This document shows positions 1 to 10,534 of a DNA stretch of 64,000 nucleotides, piece after piece. The translations under genes were made by a program, and so were the position numbers. Source of the DNA: Kingdonia uniflora (Eukaryota > Streptophyta > Magnoliopsida > Ranunculales > Circaeasteraceae); the NCBI GenBank assembly GCA_014058105.1, contig JACGCM010000337.1, forward strand, positions 1 to 64,000, read 5' to 3'. Within the stretch, counting starts at the first letter, position 1, and each line of letters starts with the position of its first letter. The notes below the pieces were generated by a model that worked only from the letters and a program-made list of their open reading frames with translations, was not told the origin of the DNA and did not search any database.

Positions 1-41
1 TTATGATATCTCTCTCATTATTATAATTTAGAGTTACTTAC

Positions 42-123
42 GCCTTGTATGATATCTCTGATTTTACTGTGTTGAGAAGTTCGATCACCAAGCCTTGTAT
101 GATATGATATCTCTGATTTTACT
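42..123. repeat. Direct repeat in left flank of the hAT element
   Basis: A 27-base unit beginning gccttgtatgatatctctg at 42-68 recurs at 92-123, the second copy carrying an extra gatat. It lies in AT-rich DNA upstream of the GRF ORF. I see no coding sequence in 1-730 apart from this duplication; the stretch is presumably 5' non-coding DNA of the hAT element, whose left end is outside the window. Confidence 0.6.
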
Positions 124-730
124 CTAAGTCATTTTTTTCTAGACTATTATAAGATGAAGCTCAGAAAATAGGTAAAAGTGGGGTATTTTCAATTTTGTAT
201 AATTACTTTATAGTTTATACTTTATATCAATATAGAGGTTTTGGTTTCTTAATTTCATAACTTTTTCATAATCTTATGATCTTGTTGTGTATATTATTAT
301 GGGTTGATTGCATGCTTCACTCTTTTGTGCAAACTGGATGTAGGCATTATCAATTGTGTGTGATACTTTTTTTGTGGAAGCTATATTTTTTATGATGAAA
401 ACTGTAATAGGCTTTCTTTAACAAGAAAATGTGTTTTCAATGCCCAAAAAATGTAACTTTCATAAAAAAGAATATGTACAATTGATAATGCCAAAAATTA
501 GGCTTTAACAAAGAGTTGCACATGAATTTGTTGGTTGTACTCTGCAATGAGACATTTACTTTGAAATCAATCTATGATACAATATTACAATATACAAGAA
601 GAATGGATTGAACATTTCATGAAAAAAATTATCCAAACATAAATTTATCAAATTTCTAAAATTTGGTTAGTGATTTGGTGATCTCTCTTAGTTAAATGTT
701 AATTTGGTTATTTTTAGGTTTTTTGCAAAA

Positions 731-1069
731 ATGGCACAAGTTGGACCTTCTTGCACTTGTGGGGCTAGATACATGAAACATTATAAGGCTAACACTAAGA
801 ATAACAATGGTCATTATTTTTATCGTTGTCCCCAATTCAAAAGCCAATGCAAGTTATTTATATGGGAGGATGTTCTAGTTGGTGGCCTTCGGGCAGGAGA
901 CCTATGACAAGGGGCAGAACAAGTTGATGAATATAAACAAGTTAAGATTATGAGACCTAGGATTAGGGACAACTATCTCACCGATGTTTTTATTGGATGT
1001 AATCTTGTATGTGCTTTATTTATTTGGGCAACACTTCTAATTGTAATTGTATTACTCTTAGCTAAGTGA
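731..1069 (+). pseudogene. GRF-type zinc-finger small protein, one premature stop
   Basis: A start codon at 731 follows a pyrimidine-rich tttttag acceptor-like site. The first 40 residues fit a GRF zinc finger: CTCG, then GHYFYRCP, then a Cys and FIWED. An in-frame TGA at 905-907 interrupts it after GDL. Beyond this stop the same frame stays open to 1069 and ends in a hydrophobic segment (LFIWATLLIVIVLLL) that looks like a membrane anchor. Short plant GRF proteins with a C-terminal helix have this architecture, so it is probably one gene with a nonsense mutation. GRF fingers bind single-stranded nucleic acid in characterised proteins such as NEIL3, APE2 and TOP3A; the role here is unknown. 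It lies 165 bases before a hAT transposase in the same orientation and may be cargo of that element. Confidence 0.65.
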
Positions 1070-1233
1070 TTTGTAATTGTAATTGTTTTCATTAGACTTG
1101 GAAGTAATTTGTAATGGCGTTTACCTTAACATCTACTAATAAATTAGAAGTTAATATTTACGTGATGAGTTGTTTATTTTATTTGTCATATTTGATAATT
1201 GTTTATAATTTTGAATCTGATTTTTTTTTCTAG

Positions 1234-4200
1234 ATGGATCCAATTATTGAGTAAGATAATAATAATGACATCAACATTGATCTTGATGGAGATGACATGG
1301 AGATGAAGGGGATTGATGGCCCATTGTCAGAGGTTGGAACTGGAGATGAAAACGTTGGCACACTTGCTTGGAAACCTAGTATCGTAAGCATGTTTGGGCT
1401 TTTTTTAAAATCTTCGTTGGTAAGGATAAGAAATAAAGGGCTAAGTGTAAGAAATGTGGTACCATTTATTTGTCTGCTAGTTCACATGGGATCGACAAAC
1501 TTTCTCGCCATCTCAAAACATGTGAGAAGACTACAACACGTGATTTGGGACAAATGCTTTTGTCTTAATCTGAGTTTTCCATGTATTTGAGGGTGGCAAA
1601 GTTTGACCCTGTTGTTTTTCGTGAAATGTTGAATCTAGCAAAAATTAGGTATCAACTCCCTTTTAAATTTGTGGTGTATGAGGGGATTCGTGATGCCTTT
1701 ACTTATGCGGCATTTACTAATAGGGAGTTGAAGCTAGTGTCTAAAAAATACAGCTAGGGCAGATGTTATCAAGATTCATGAAAGGGATAAAAAGAAGGTT
1801 ATGACTGTGTTGCGTGGGGTAGCGGGAAGAATTAGTCTAATATCCGATTTATAGAGTTCTATTACAATGGATGGCTTTATTTCAATTACAACACATTTTG
1901 TGAATTCCGATGGACTTTAGGGAAGAAATTCTTAGTTTTTGTATATGCCATCTTCTCACACTGGGTTGACCATATGTGAGAAAATCTACACTTTACTTTG
2001 TGATTGGGGTATTGAGAAGAAAACTCTTCTAGTACGTTAGATAATGCTTCGTCTAATGATGTCTTTGTTGGTATGCTTAAGAGTAAATTAAAGTTGAGTA
2101 ATTCTTTGTGGTTTGATGGAGAGTTTTTTCATGCAAGGTGTTGTGCTCATGTGATAAATCTAATTGTGCAAGAGGATTTGAAGGAGATTGATGTGTCAGT
2201 TGGTAAAGTTCGGGAGAGTTTGAGGTATTTTAGGGGTTCTCAACGTAGGAAGCAAATTTTTTGGGATTGTGTTAGGCAAGCATCATTACCGTTTAACAAG
2301 GGTTTGATGCAAGATGTGCCAACTCGTTGGAACTCCACTTTCATGATGTTTGATAGTGTTCTTTTCTACCGAAAGACTCTTACTCATTTGGAGTTGAGTA
2401 ATTCTATTTACAAGTGTTGCCCTTCCAAGGATGAATGGGATAGAGTTGGGAAGATATGTGAGTTTTTGAAGTTATTTTACAATGTGACACGTCTTTTCTC
2501 CGGGATAAAGTACCCCACTTCAAATTATATTTTCCTCAAGTTTATTCTGTTCAACATCATATTTCAAATACTATGAAGGGTAGGGATGAGTTTATGAAAT
2601 CTATGGCATCGCAAATGAAGACTAAATTTGAGAAATATTGGTCAAAGCATAACCTATATTTATTGTGGCTTGCGTCTTAGATCCTAGGTACAAACTTGCT
2701 TTGTAGAGTTTGCTTACAATGAGATCTATGGGCTGGAAAATCAGGAGTTTAGTGATTTAAATGAGAAGTTGAATCAACTTTTGACATCTATGGGCTTTGT
2801 ATTCCAGGGAACTCCTTCTAGTTCCAAGCCAACTCCTAATTCAAGTTCTAGTTCTATGAAGTCAAATCTGGATATGGAAGTTATGCATGTATTATTAATT
2901 TGTTATACCTTTTAAATTGCCATGTTTTGTGATTATGTTATAGATATTTGCCATGTATGAGACTGTATGACTGTGTATGAGACTGTATGACTGTATGAGA
3001 CATTGAGACTGTATTACTGTATTGTATGAGACATAAGACTGTATGACTGTATGACTTGTTCTGTATAGATATTTGCCATGTATGACTGTATGAGACTGTA
3101 TAACTATATGACTGATTGACTGTACTATGACTATGACTGTATGATTCTGTTATGTTATAGATATTTACCATATGACTGTATGAGATTGTATGACTGTATG
3201 AGAATGAGACTGTATAACTGTATGACTGTATGATTCTGTTATAGATATTTGCCATGTTTGACTGTATGAGACTGTATGAGTATGACTGTATGAGACTGTA
3301 TCAGTATGACTGTATGAGAAAGAGTTTAGACTGTATGACTGTAAAGTGTAAAGTCTGTAATAGCATATTACTATATTAGCATGCCTTAAATGTCTAATCT
3401 ATATTCTAATTTATTGGTTGTATAATTTGTATGAGTATGACTTAGTAGATATATTTGTCATGCCTCTAATGTCTAATGTCTAATGTCTAATGTCTAATTT
3501 GTGATTCTGTATGAGTATGACTTAGTAGATATTTGCCATGCTTGATGCCTCTAATGTCTAATGTGTAATATGTGATTCTGTATGAGTAATTAAGTATGAC
3601 TTAGTAGATATTCTGTAATAGCATGTCTTTAATGTCTAATATATATTGCTAAGTTGATATATTTGCCATGAATTTGCCATATTTGCCCTGAATTAATAGA
3701 TATTGCTAAGTTTATATCATTTTAGGCATTTGAGATGTTTGATGAGAGTGAGCATTCCCCGGTGAAGTCTCAGCAACAACAATATCTGGAGGAGCCTAAG
3801 TTTTGTTTAAGCGGGGATTTCGATATACTTTCCTTTTGGAAGTCATACCAATTTAGATATCCCGAGATTGCTTTGATGGCTCGTGATGTATTGGCCATCC
3901 CGATTTCCACTGTAGCTTTCGAGTCTGTTTTTAGCATTGGTGGAAGAGTTATAGATCTATTCTGTAGTGCTTTAAAACCTGCGTATACCGAGGCTATAAT
4001 TTGCACTCGTGATTGGTTATATCAGAGAGTGAGAGGTGATCTCATTTTACATTAATTTTATGTATTCTTTTGTTGCATTTTAATAATCGTTGTTTATTTG
4101 AGAGTGATCTCATAATCTCATTACTTTATAAATAAATTTTGTAGGGGATTTAAATGTTGATGATATTGTGGAATCGGCTATAGAGGAGCTTGGTGAAGAG

Positions 4201-4662
4201 TTGTCACTTCTGGATGTTGGTAAGTAATGAACTCTCTAAGTTGTCACTTTTTGATTAGTTTTATTTAATTATAAGGTACTCATCATAACTCATAAGTCTA
4301 CACTCTACATATAATCATATATTGATATATTATATATATATATATGACATTATGATTTATGAGTCTATGACTGTGTATTTAATAATAAAACATAAAAAAA
4401 GCATCACTGGAGTCTGGAAGCCTGAATTTGGATTTTGGAACTCCAAAATCCAAATAGAAATATCACATTTAGATTAGAGACTTAGAGTGCATATAATTTT
4501 AATGACCTAGTCATATTTAGCTTTGTGTTTTAAATATTTTATTTGATATGTATATACTGTATATGACAAAATGCTGATGGAGTTTCTAGTGACGACATGG
4601 ATGAATCGCCGGAGAGTGCAAGTAATGGCGGCAACAATGAACCAAGTGGAAGTGGTGTTTGA
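1234..4662 (+). pseudogene. hAT (Ac-like, RICESLEEPER/ZBED type) transposase, degenerate and spliced
   Basis: The start ATG at 1234 is followed by an in-frame stop after MDPIIE. Around 1447-1540, in another frame, a BED zinc finger can be read (CKKCGTIYL, then HLKTCEK). The RNase H-like transposase core follows in pieces: SITMDGFISITTHFVN near 1860-1905, an uninterrupted 167-codon stretch at 2073-2576 with CCAHVINLIVQ and DVPTRWNSTFMM, and the C-terminal hAT dimerisation domain at 3735-4035 (FWKSYQFRYPEIALMARDVL, then AFESVFSIGG). Likely later exons lie at about 4146-4219 and to the stop at 4662, flanked by tttgtag and gtaagt splice-like sites. Several stops and frameshifts show it is inactive. 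Homologues cut and paste elements with 8-bp target duplications. The subterminal repeats at 5654-5863 fit the same element. Confidence 0.88.
2939..3700 (+). repeat. Tandem repeats inside a transposase intron
   Basis: From 2939 to about 3340 the motif gactgtatga is repeated dozens of times with variable spacing, interrupted by four copies of a longer unit containing tagatatttgccatg. From about 3420 to 3700 a second motif (taatgtctaatgtctaat, with agtatgacttagtagata) repeats. The array lies between the transposase core and the hAT dimerisation exon, whose acceptor is the ttttag at about 3719-3724, so it occupies an intron. Minus-strand reading frames through it (repeated Ser-Tyr-Ser-His) are artefacts of the repeat. 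Confidence 0.85.
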
Positions 4663-5653
4663 ACTTTGAACTGACTGTTTTAATTTGTGTAAGTAATTAA
4701 CTAATGATAGTATTAGACTATTAGTAATGAGTCTAATGATTGTTTGTCAACTTGATAAAGGACCCTGTTAAACTATTCTTCTAGTTATTCGCTTGGATAG
4801 TCTTTTAACTTTTAGTTTTGCTAAAATTTGTAGGGGTTTGGCACTTTGATCAGATGCTCCTGAGTTGCAGCTTGATGAAGTAACTTCATGACATGTACAA
4901 GTTTTCTTCTATGTAGTTTAAAGAATTTTGAGGAATTGTCAGTTTTTACTGTCATTTACACTAGTTGAGACTTGAGATGATGATACACTATATGAACTTA
5001 TGAAGTATGACTATGAATCTGCGATGCAGATGAACAGATGAAGTATGAATAGTACTATGCAGTAGAACTGTGTAAAACTGTAGAAGACTAGAAGTAGTAA
5101 ACTGGTAATGTAACTTTGACAGTTTAACTTTCTAAATTTCTGACTATTAATCTATAGACTGATAAGTGATAATGGTAATATGTCTATTTCTGACTATGAC
5201 TAGTTGTCTATGTTAGTGATAATGAGTCTAGTGATAATGAATCTATGGACTGATAATGAGTCTATGGACTGAATTTTGGACTATGAATCTATGCCTAATT
5301 GTCTATGTCTGAATTTCTATGGACTGAATTTCTGACTATGTCTAATTGTCTATGTCTATGTCTTTTAGTCTTTGTAATTTCTATATGAATTTCTTATAAT
5401 GAGTTTATGGACTGAATTTTTGACTGTCTATGTCTTTCAGTCATTGTAATGTTTATATGAATTTCTGATAATGAGTCTATGGCTATGAATTTCTTATAAC
5501 TGATAACTGATAAGTGAATTTCTATATGAATTTCTAATAACTGATAAATGAATTTCTGATAATGACTATGAACTAGAGAATTCATTTCTCTTTTCTGATG
5601 ACTGATAACTGATAAGTGATAAACATAAACTGATAATTATGAACTAGAGAATT
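4663..5653. other. Non-coding 3' part of the hAT element
   Basis: AT-rich DNA after the transposase stop. From about 5150 to 5640 it is full of diverged copies of gataatgagtctatggactga and related words, making a low-complexity region. I see no gene in it. Confidence 0.6.
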
Positions 5654-5863
5654 CTGATGGGTCGGGTTGACCAGGATTGCCAGGTTGTCGTGTTGACCCG
5701 ATAGTTTCGCGGGTCGAATGGGACCGGGTCGTGTCAACCCGATAATGTTCAGGTCGGGTCCGGGTCAAATTTATTGACTTGTTTAGTAAACAGGTCGGGT
5801 TTGGGTTGTCTTTTTATTGACCCGAACCCGTGACGACTTGACCCGACCCATTGACAGCCCTAG
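5654..5863. mobile_element. hAT right subterminal repeats and terminal inverted repeat
   Basis: The region is packed with gggtcgggt and acccgaccc words in both orientations and ends in ttgacagccctag at 5851-5863, the reverse complement of a typical plant hAT terminus (CTAGGGCTGTCAA). Subterminal clusters of this kind are transposase binding sites in Ac-like elements. The right end therefore lies near 5861-5863 and the element runs leftwards past position 1. The matching left end and the 8-bp target duplication cannot be tested in this window. Confidence 0.75.
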
Positions 5864-6190
5864 AGCTAATCGAGAATGGGGGTAGAGATGGTATAAGCTA
5901 CCCAAAATCCGTAAGAGATCGGGGCGGATTTGGGACTGCTAACATAAAATCCGTTATCCGCCCCGCATCTGCCCCACTAAATATTAATTATTACGTTTAC
6001 TATTATACCTTTATATTATTAGAAAATAGAAACCCTATACATTCATACATTGACAGCAGAAGCTCTCAAATCCTTTTCTCTATCTATATCTGATCTCTTG
6101 AATCATTGAATCCTTGAATCCTGTATCTCTGTGGAAAATAGAGAAATCAATCGAGGAATGAAATCATTGAATCATTGAATCTTCTTATCT

Positions 6191-6310
6191 GTATCTCTGC
6201 ATCTAAGAATCAATAGCTCTGTATCTCTGCATCGAGGAATCAACATCTATGTATCTCTGCGTTGAGGAATCAACAACTTTGTATCTCTGCATCGAGGAAT
6301 CGAGCAGTCA
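6191..6310. repeat. Tandem repeat, four 30-bp units
   Basis: Units start with gtatctctgc at 6191, 6221, 6251 and 6281 and continue atc(g/t)aggaatcaa, giving an exact 30-bp period with a few substitutions. It lies in the non-coding left part of the second hAT-like element. Confidence 0.85.
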
Positions 6311-6604
6311 ATTTGTATCTTTTCATCTCTGATCAAGGAATTCCTGTTGCTAGCCTGTATTCAAAATTGGCAGTATCAAAAACAAGTTAAGAGATTAGAA
6401 AGAGATCAAAATACTTATTGGGATATGATCGAGTTTGTCTCCTAGGATACAATGATCAGTTACAGAGAGAAGAAAACACTTCTATCTCTCTGCCAAACGA
6501 ACCTTGATTGCGTCTGTTTTCTCTCTTGAAAATGACTAAAAAAAACTCTGAAAAAACTGATTTTGAAAAATGAAAACGAAGTTGGGTTATATAGAGTACA
6601 GATG

Positions 6605-6804
6605 ACTCTTCCCCAAGGGTCACACCTCAAGTTAGTGCCTCTTTACCAATAGGTCACACCTCAAGTTAGTACCTCTTCACCAAAGGTCACACTTCAAGTT
6701 AGTGCCTCTTCACTATAGGTCACACCTCAAGTTACAACTCTTCACCAAGGGTTACACCTTAAGACACGACTCTTCACCAATGGTCATACCTTAAGATACA
6801 CCTC
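6605..6804. repeat. Tandem repeat, about six units of 32-34 bp
   Basis: The core ggtcacacctcaagtta followed by gtgcctcttcaccaa recurs about every 33 bases, decaying towards the right (ggttacaccttaagac, ggtcataccttaagat). It shows no reading frame and belongs to the second hAT-like element. Confidence 0.8.
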
Positions 6805-7361
6805 ATGATGTGTCTGTTGGAGACAACTCAAATTATGCACATTACAACTCATAAGTAAACTCTTACTTATAATCTAGAGTTGTGTAACCTACATACCCAA
6901 TGTGGTACAAAAATAAACCACTTAAATATCAACCATTCAAACTAAGGATAAAACCACAAGGTTTTTTTTCCAACAATTCCCAATTCAATTCTGGAAAATC
7001 AAGGTCTGTTATATCTCTGATCTATCTTTCTCTTTATAGTGGAAAATTTCTTGGATTTATACTTTGCAGTCTCTGCTGCATCTATTGGATTTCTTGGATT
7101 TTTACTTTGATTATACTTTGATCTCTTATCTGTTGCATTATACTTTGATTATACTTTGCATCTGTTTGATTTATACTTTGCAGTCTCTGCTGGATTTCTT
7201 AGATTTCTTGGATTATAGTTTGCATCTGTTTGGTGTAAAGGGTTATCTCTCTGATTTCTTGGATTATAGTTTGCATCTGTTTGGATTTAATATTAGTATA
7301 GATATCCAAGTGACAAAAATCTCTCAGATTTCTCCATAAGATGATTGGTGTAAATGGTTAT

Positions 7362-7713
7362 CTCTCTTTAGAGAATCGTCATTCAGCATTATCCTGGGAG
7401 AGCAAATTAAGGATAGCAACAAAGATTGCATATGCAATGACCTATATGCACACTGCCACTTCCATGTCCATCATTCATAGGGACATAAGCTCAAAACAAA
7501 ATAAAAAATGGACACGTGAGATGGTGCTAACTATTTGGTTCTGATACATGCTTAAGGATTCCTTTCGGTGAAGAACATGTTGATGCAGTCGTAGAAGGGA
7601 GCCTTAACTCCTTATTTCCAGAACGTGTGAAGAGTGGCAGCTTCACAGGGATGTCTGATGTTTATGGCTTCGTTGTTCTATTAATTGAAATATTAACTAA
7701 AAAGAGACCATGA
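7362..7713 (+). pseudogene. Receptor-like (WAK-type) Ser/Thr kinase domain fragment
   Basis: The segment 7362-7490 encodes LSWESKLRIATKIAYAMTYM and IIHRDISS, that is, the alpha-E helix and the catalytic-loop HRD of a plant receptor-like kinase of wall-associated-kinase type. The reading then breaks where K-S-N-I-L-L-D would be expected. From about 7569, in another frame, kinase homology returns as SGSFTGMSDVYGF and VVLLIEILTKKRP (subdomain IX, the SDVYSFGVVL motif) before a TGA at 7711. The N lobe, the DFG motif and the C-terminal end are missing. It lies between two hAT-like ends, so it looks like a captured gene fragment. It cannot make a working kinase. Confidence 0.72.
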
Positions 7714-8047
7714 GATATTCGAAACACATATGCAACTGAAAGTTCAACATGGGGATCTGAGGAGAATATCTTAGAAGTATCTTTCACAAAAAAAACACCC
7801 TTGACAGAAGTAGTTACTAAACAGTTGTTAAGAAAGGTCGACCATGTCATATACGACTTGTAAATGTGGATTATATGTCATGGTGGATAAACTAAATGTT
7901 TTAACACATGAATTTAGTATAGCAGTTTGTTATTTTCTCAGTGTCATTATTTTTTGGATTGTGTTGCAGATATTACATGAGAAGATGAAATCAAGGGTAG
8001 AAACTGGTAATGAGAAAATGATATGTTGATGATGACATAGACAAGGT

Positions 8048-8209
8048 GTAGATCTTAATTCTGGTCCAGAAAATGGTACAAATATCGAGGGGGAACGGTT
8101 AGGGTTCCCTTTAGGACATAGACAACTTCCTCATACTAATGGATTAACAGAGGAGCAACTGAGAATGTACCAGGCATCAGGTGAAATCTTGAAGAGGAAA
8201 GAACTTTGA
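8048..8209 (+). pseudogene. Unrecognised coding-like fragment
   Basis: A 53-codon open stretch begins within gtagatcttaattctgg and ends in TGA at 8207-8209, with plausible composition (LTEEQLRMYQASGEILKRKE near its end). There is no start codon of its own. I do not recognise the family. Its position downstream of the kinase fragment and inside the same hAT-like element suggests another captured exon, possibly from the same source gene. Confidence 0.3.
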
Positions 8210-8336
8210 GCAGACCGGGATCTGGATATATTTAATTACAAGTTATAGTGAGACGGTTTACCGAAGTAAAGTTTTGTTTAGCTCATATCTATGTAAGTTA
8301 TGGATTGCTGTAAGTAGTGTGAAAGAAAAAATCGTT

Positions 8337-8495
8337 GGCAGATGGCCCGTACTTTTTGTTCTAGCCTGTAATTCCTGTAAATGAAATATGTTCATGTTTT
8401 CCATGAAATGGGTTCAGTGTTTGGGCAGATGGCCCGTACTCTTTGATCTAACCTGTAATTCCTGTAAATTAAATATTTTTGTGTTTTCCATGAAA
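8337..8495. repeat. 72-bp direct repeat pair
   Basis: ggcagatggcccgtact and the following bases at 8337-8408 recur almost unchanged at 8424-8495, including cctgtaattcctgtaaat and gttttccatgaaa. The pair is separated by 15 bases. It may be a duplicated 3' untranslated segment of the captured gene. Confidence 0.85.
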
Positions 8496-9176
8496 GTTTA
8501 TGCTTTTCTATTGGTATTACAGCTTTACCTTGTATTTATGCAAATTATACATGTTGGTCATGTTTAATTAGTGTTTCTGCATTATGGCATTGTTGAAAGT
8601 TATGGGTTCTCTCTGCTTTCTTCAGTTCTCTACTTGGAATCTCCAATATCTGCAGGATCCAAACTTGCCAGACTGTTTTAGATATTAACAGAGGTCAAAT
8701 ATTTTTATTGAATAGTTCTCTACAGTTAAATGGGGCGAGGATGGGGCGGGTCTGGTATTAAACGTATTTATGTGGGGCAGATTTGGGGATCCCTGCTTAA
8801 TTTAAATGGGGATCGGGGCGGGGATGGGAGATAAGAACCTAAGCGGGGATGGGGATGATATTGGCTCCCCGCCCCAAATCCGCCCCATTGCCATCCCTAG
8901 GTTTAACAAGGATACCCTTACTGTTATTACCAGATTGGTCTCTTGATAAAACCCAACTCAGAGCTTATTCTTTGGTTTAAATTGAGGTTGAGTTTCCTAG
9001 ACTATTCGAGGTTAAGAAATTCTCCCAGGATCCTTGCTTTTGAAAACAATTGTGCTATAGATGTTACAGAAATGGAAAATGATATTTTTCCTTAACAACA
9101 ATGTGACAACTCATAAGTATTCGCTCGCCTGCACCGGGTGATCAGCAAAATCGGACTCTAGAAAGTAGTGAGAGAT

Positions 9177-9181
9177 ACGTG
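9177..9181 (+). promoter_or_regulatory. ACGTG (ABRE-like) core upstream of ASR copy 1
   Basis: The motif tACGTGaa lies 214 bases upstream of the ATG and is kept at 56536-56540 in copy 2. Further down both promoters keep a gccgccc word (GCC-box-like), a tttgac word and agtcaacgg (W-box-like). ABRE cores mediate ABA response in ASR genes of other plants. This is a motif match only; no clear TATA box is visible. Confidence 0.35.
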
Positions 9182-9394
9182 AAATACAAAAGGGTTTTTT
9201 GTTTGACTAAGTCGAGCCAAGCCGCCCAAGCTGATTTCTCTTCATTTTCTTCTGCCGTGTCAGCATTGATTGTATCCGTTGATCTGTTTCATCTTACGGT
9301 TGTAGTAAGGAGCTTTTTGGTGATTTAGTTTGGGGAGTCAACGGATCCTTCCTCACAGTAATTCTCAAACCATCAAAAAAGAGAGAGAACAACC

Positions 9395-9890
9395 ATGTCT
9401 GAGGAGAAGCATCACCATGGTCTCTTCCAGCACAAGAAGGAAACCCCAGTTTTAGTAGAAGATGGAGGAGATTACAGTTCTTCCACGGTCAACTATGAAA
9501 AGATTGAGAAAGAACAGCAGTATAAAAAACATGTCAAAGAAGAGAAACATCATAAGAGAATGGGGCACCTTGGCGAGATTGGAACTGCTGCTGCCACTGC
9601 TATTGCTCTAGTAAGCTAACGCATACATACAATCATACATATTTGTAAACATATGCATTTCATATATCTTATTTAGTGATTAAGAATTTTTTGTTAAAAT
9701 TATGTAGCACGAGAGGCATGAGGCGAAAAAGGACCCTGAACATGCGCATAGGCACAAGCTTAAAGAGAAGATTGCAGAAGCGGCAGCAGTTGGGGGTGGA
9801 GGGTACGTTTATCATGAGCACCATGAAAAGAAAGAGGAAAAGGAAGAAGCAAAGAAATCCCATGGAAAGAAGCATCACCACCTCTTTTAA
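9395..9890 (+). CDS. ASR (abscisic acid, stress, ripening-induced; ABA/WDS domain) protein, copy 1
   Basis: There are two exons: 9395-9610 (72 codons) and 9708-9890 (60 codons plus stop). The phase-0 intron is bounded by cta/gtaagc and tatgtag/cac, giving 132 residues. The N-terminus [11 protein letters not shown] is the His-rich Zn-binding segment of ASR proteins. The C-terminal ABA/WDS domain reads [19 protein letters not shown], then [17 protein letters not shown], a glycine run and GKKHHHLF at the end, where many family members carry a nuclear-targeting Lys/His tract. ASR proteins are small, intrinsically disordered, zinc-dependent DNA-binding chaperones induced by drought, ABA and ripening. 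Compared with copy 2, several acidic residues are replaced by lysine (KLKEK for KLEER, KEEAKK for KEEAEE) and Gly is lost from a HHKK context, so copy 1 is more basic. No stop or frameshift is seen. The retained frame and splice sites suggest an expressed gene. Confidence 0.93.
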
Positions 9891-10203
9891 AACTACTACT
9901 GCTGCTGCTACTTGCTTCAGAATAAACTAACTCTATATACTGTGTGTTTGTGTTTGGCTGAAGGATTTATTTCAAATCTATGTAATATGCGGTGTTGGTG
10001 TTGGTGTTTGTGTTTGTGTTTCAAATTTATGTATATATATGCATCGATGGTTTTCAAAATTTGTATCTCAATATGAATTTTTAATGCAGTGTTTGCACTT
10101 CCATGTTTTTCGTGAGAAAATTTGTGTAGCTACTGAAAATCTAGGATCAAAAATAAACCTAGGTTGTAAATTATTTCAAAGAATAGAATGGTTTCGGTAT
10201 CAT

Positions 10204-10534
10204 ATCTCAAAGCCGTAGAAGTTCATGGGGTCAAGAAAATAACATCTATGTCCAAACTTTCAGTCTCAAATCAACATGGAGCTGGTTCACCGGTTTACTT
10301 AATTCATCCAAGGTCTGCTCAAATCCTGTGGTTTTAGTCATTGACGGATGAGCTTTACATTAATCAAAAGTCCAACTTTCAGACATTGCATTTGAAATAT
10401 GAAGATACTGTGAGAACATTTCAAAAAGCATAAAAAAATATCTTGTTAAACCATCATATGTATTTTACAATCACCACTAAGCTTTGGGTGTCTGTGCATA
10501 ATCGTCAGAATTACAGAAGTCAGAGAAGACCCAG
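10204..10534. other. Unannotated spacer after ASR copy 1
   Basis: AT-rich DNA between the end of the duplication and the LTR at 10535. I see no ORF, RNA or repeat that I can support. Confidence 0.5.

Larger units (their letters stand above)
5883..8900. mobile_element. Second hAT-like non-autonomous element with gene cargo
   Basis: The right end reads attgccatccctag at 8887-8900, again a hAT-like terminus (CTAGGGATGGCAAT), preceded by G/C-rich words such as ccgccccat and ggggatggggat. The left side starts near tagagatgg at 5883 and carries the same subterminal vocabulary: ggggcggatttggg and ctgccccact, followed by an AT-rich run ending ttacgttta, which is mirrored near 8760-8795. The DNA between the ends holds tandem repeats and a kinase fragment but no transposase. 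The right boundary is sharp: ASR copy 1 flanking DNA resumes at 8901 exactly where copy 2 continues without an insert at 56259. I could not match an 8-bp target duplication, so the left boundary is less certain. Confidence 0.6.
8901..10203 (+). repeat. Segmental duplication, copy 1 (ASR block)
   Basis: From gtttaacaagga at 8901 to tttcggtatcat at 10203 this block matches 56259-57568 almost base for base, including promoter, both exons, intron and 3' flank. Copy 1 begins immediately after the hAT-like right end. Outside the block the two flanks are unrelated, so the edges are either the original duplication limits or later TE insertion points. Confidence 0.93.

Noticed and set aside
2288..2300. 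gtttaacaagg as a target duplication matching the right flank of the second hAT-like element (8901)
   Set aside because: It lies inside the transposase coding sequence (PFNKG) and not at any element end; a chance match.
2938..3255. 105-codon minus-strand frame rich in Ser-Tyr-Ser-His
   Set aside because: It is the antisense reading of the gactgtatga tandem array in an intron; repeat periodicity alone keeps it open.
6191..6804. Regularly spaced repeats considered as a CRISPR array
   Set aside because: Units are directly adjacent or nearly so without unique spacers, and the context is a plant transposon.
9669..9930. Open frames on both strands overlapping ASR exon 2 (and 57003-57395 in copy 2)
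   Set aside because: Out-of-frame readings of the ASR second exon and intron; the spliced ASR frame explains the conservation.
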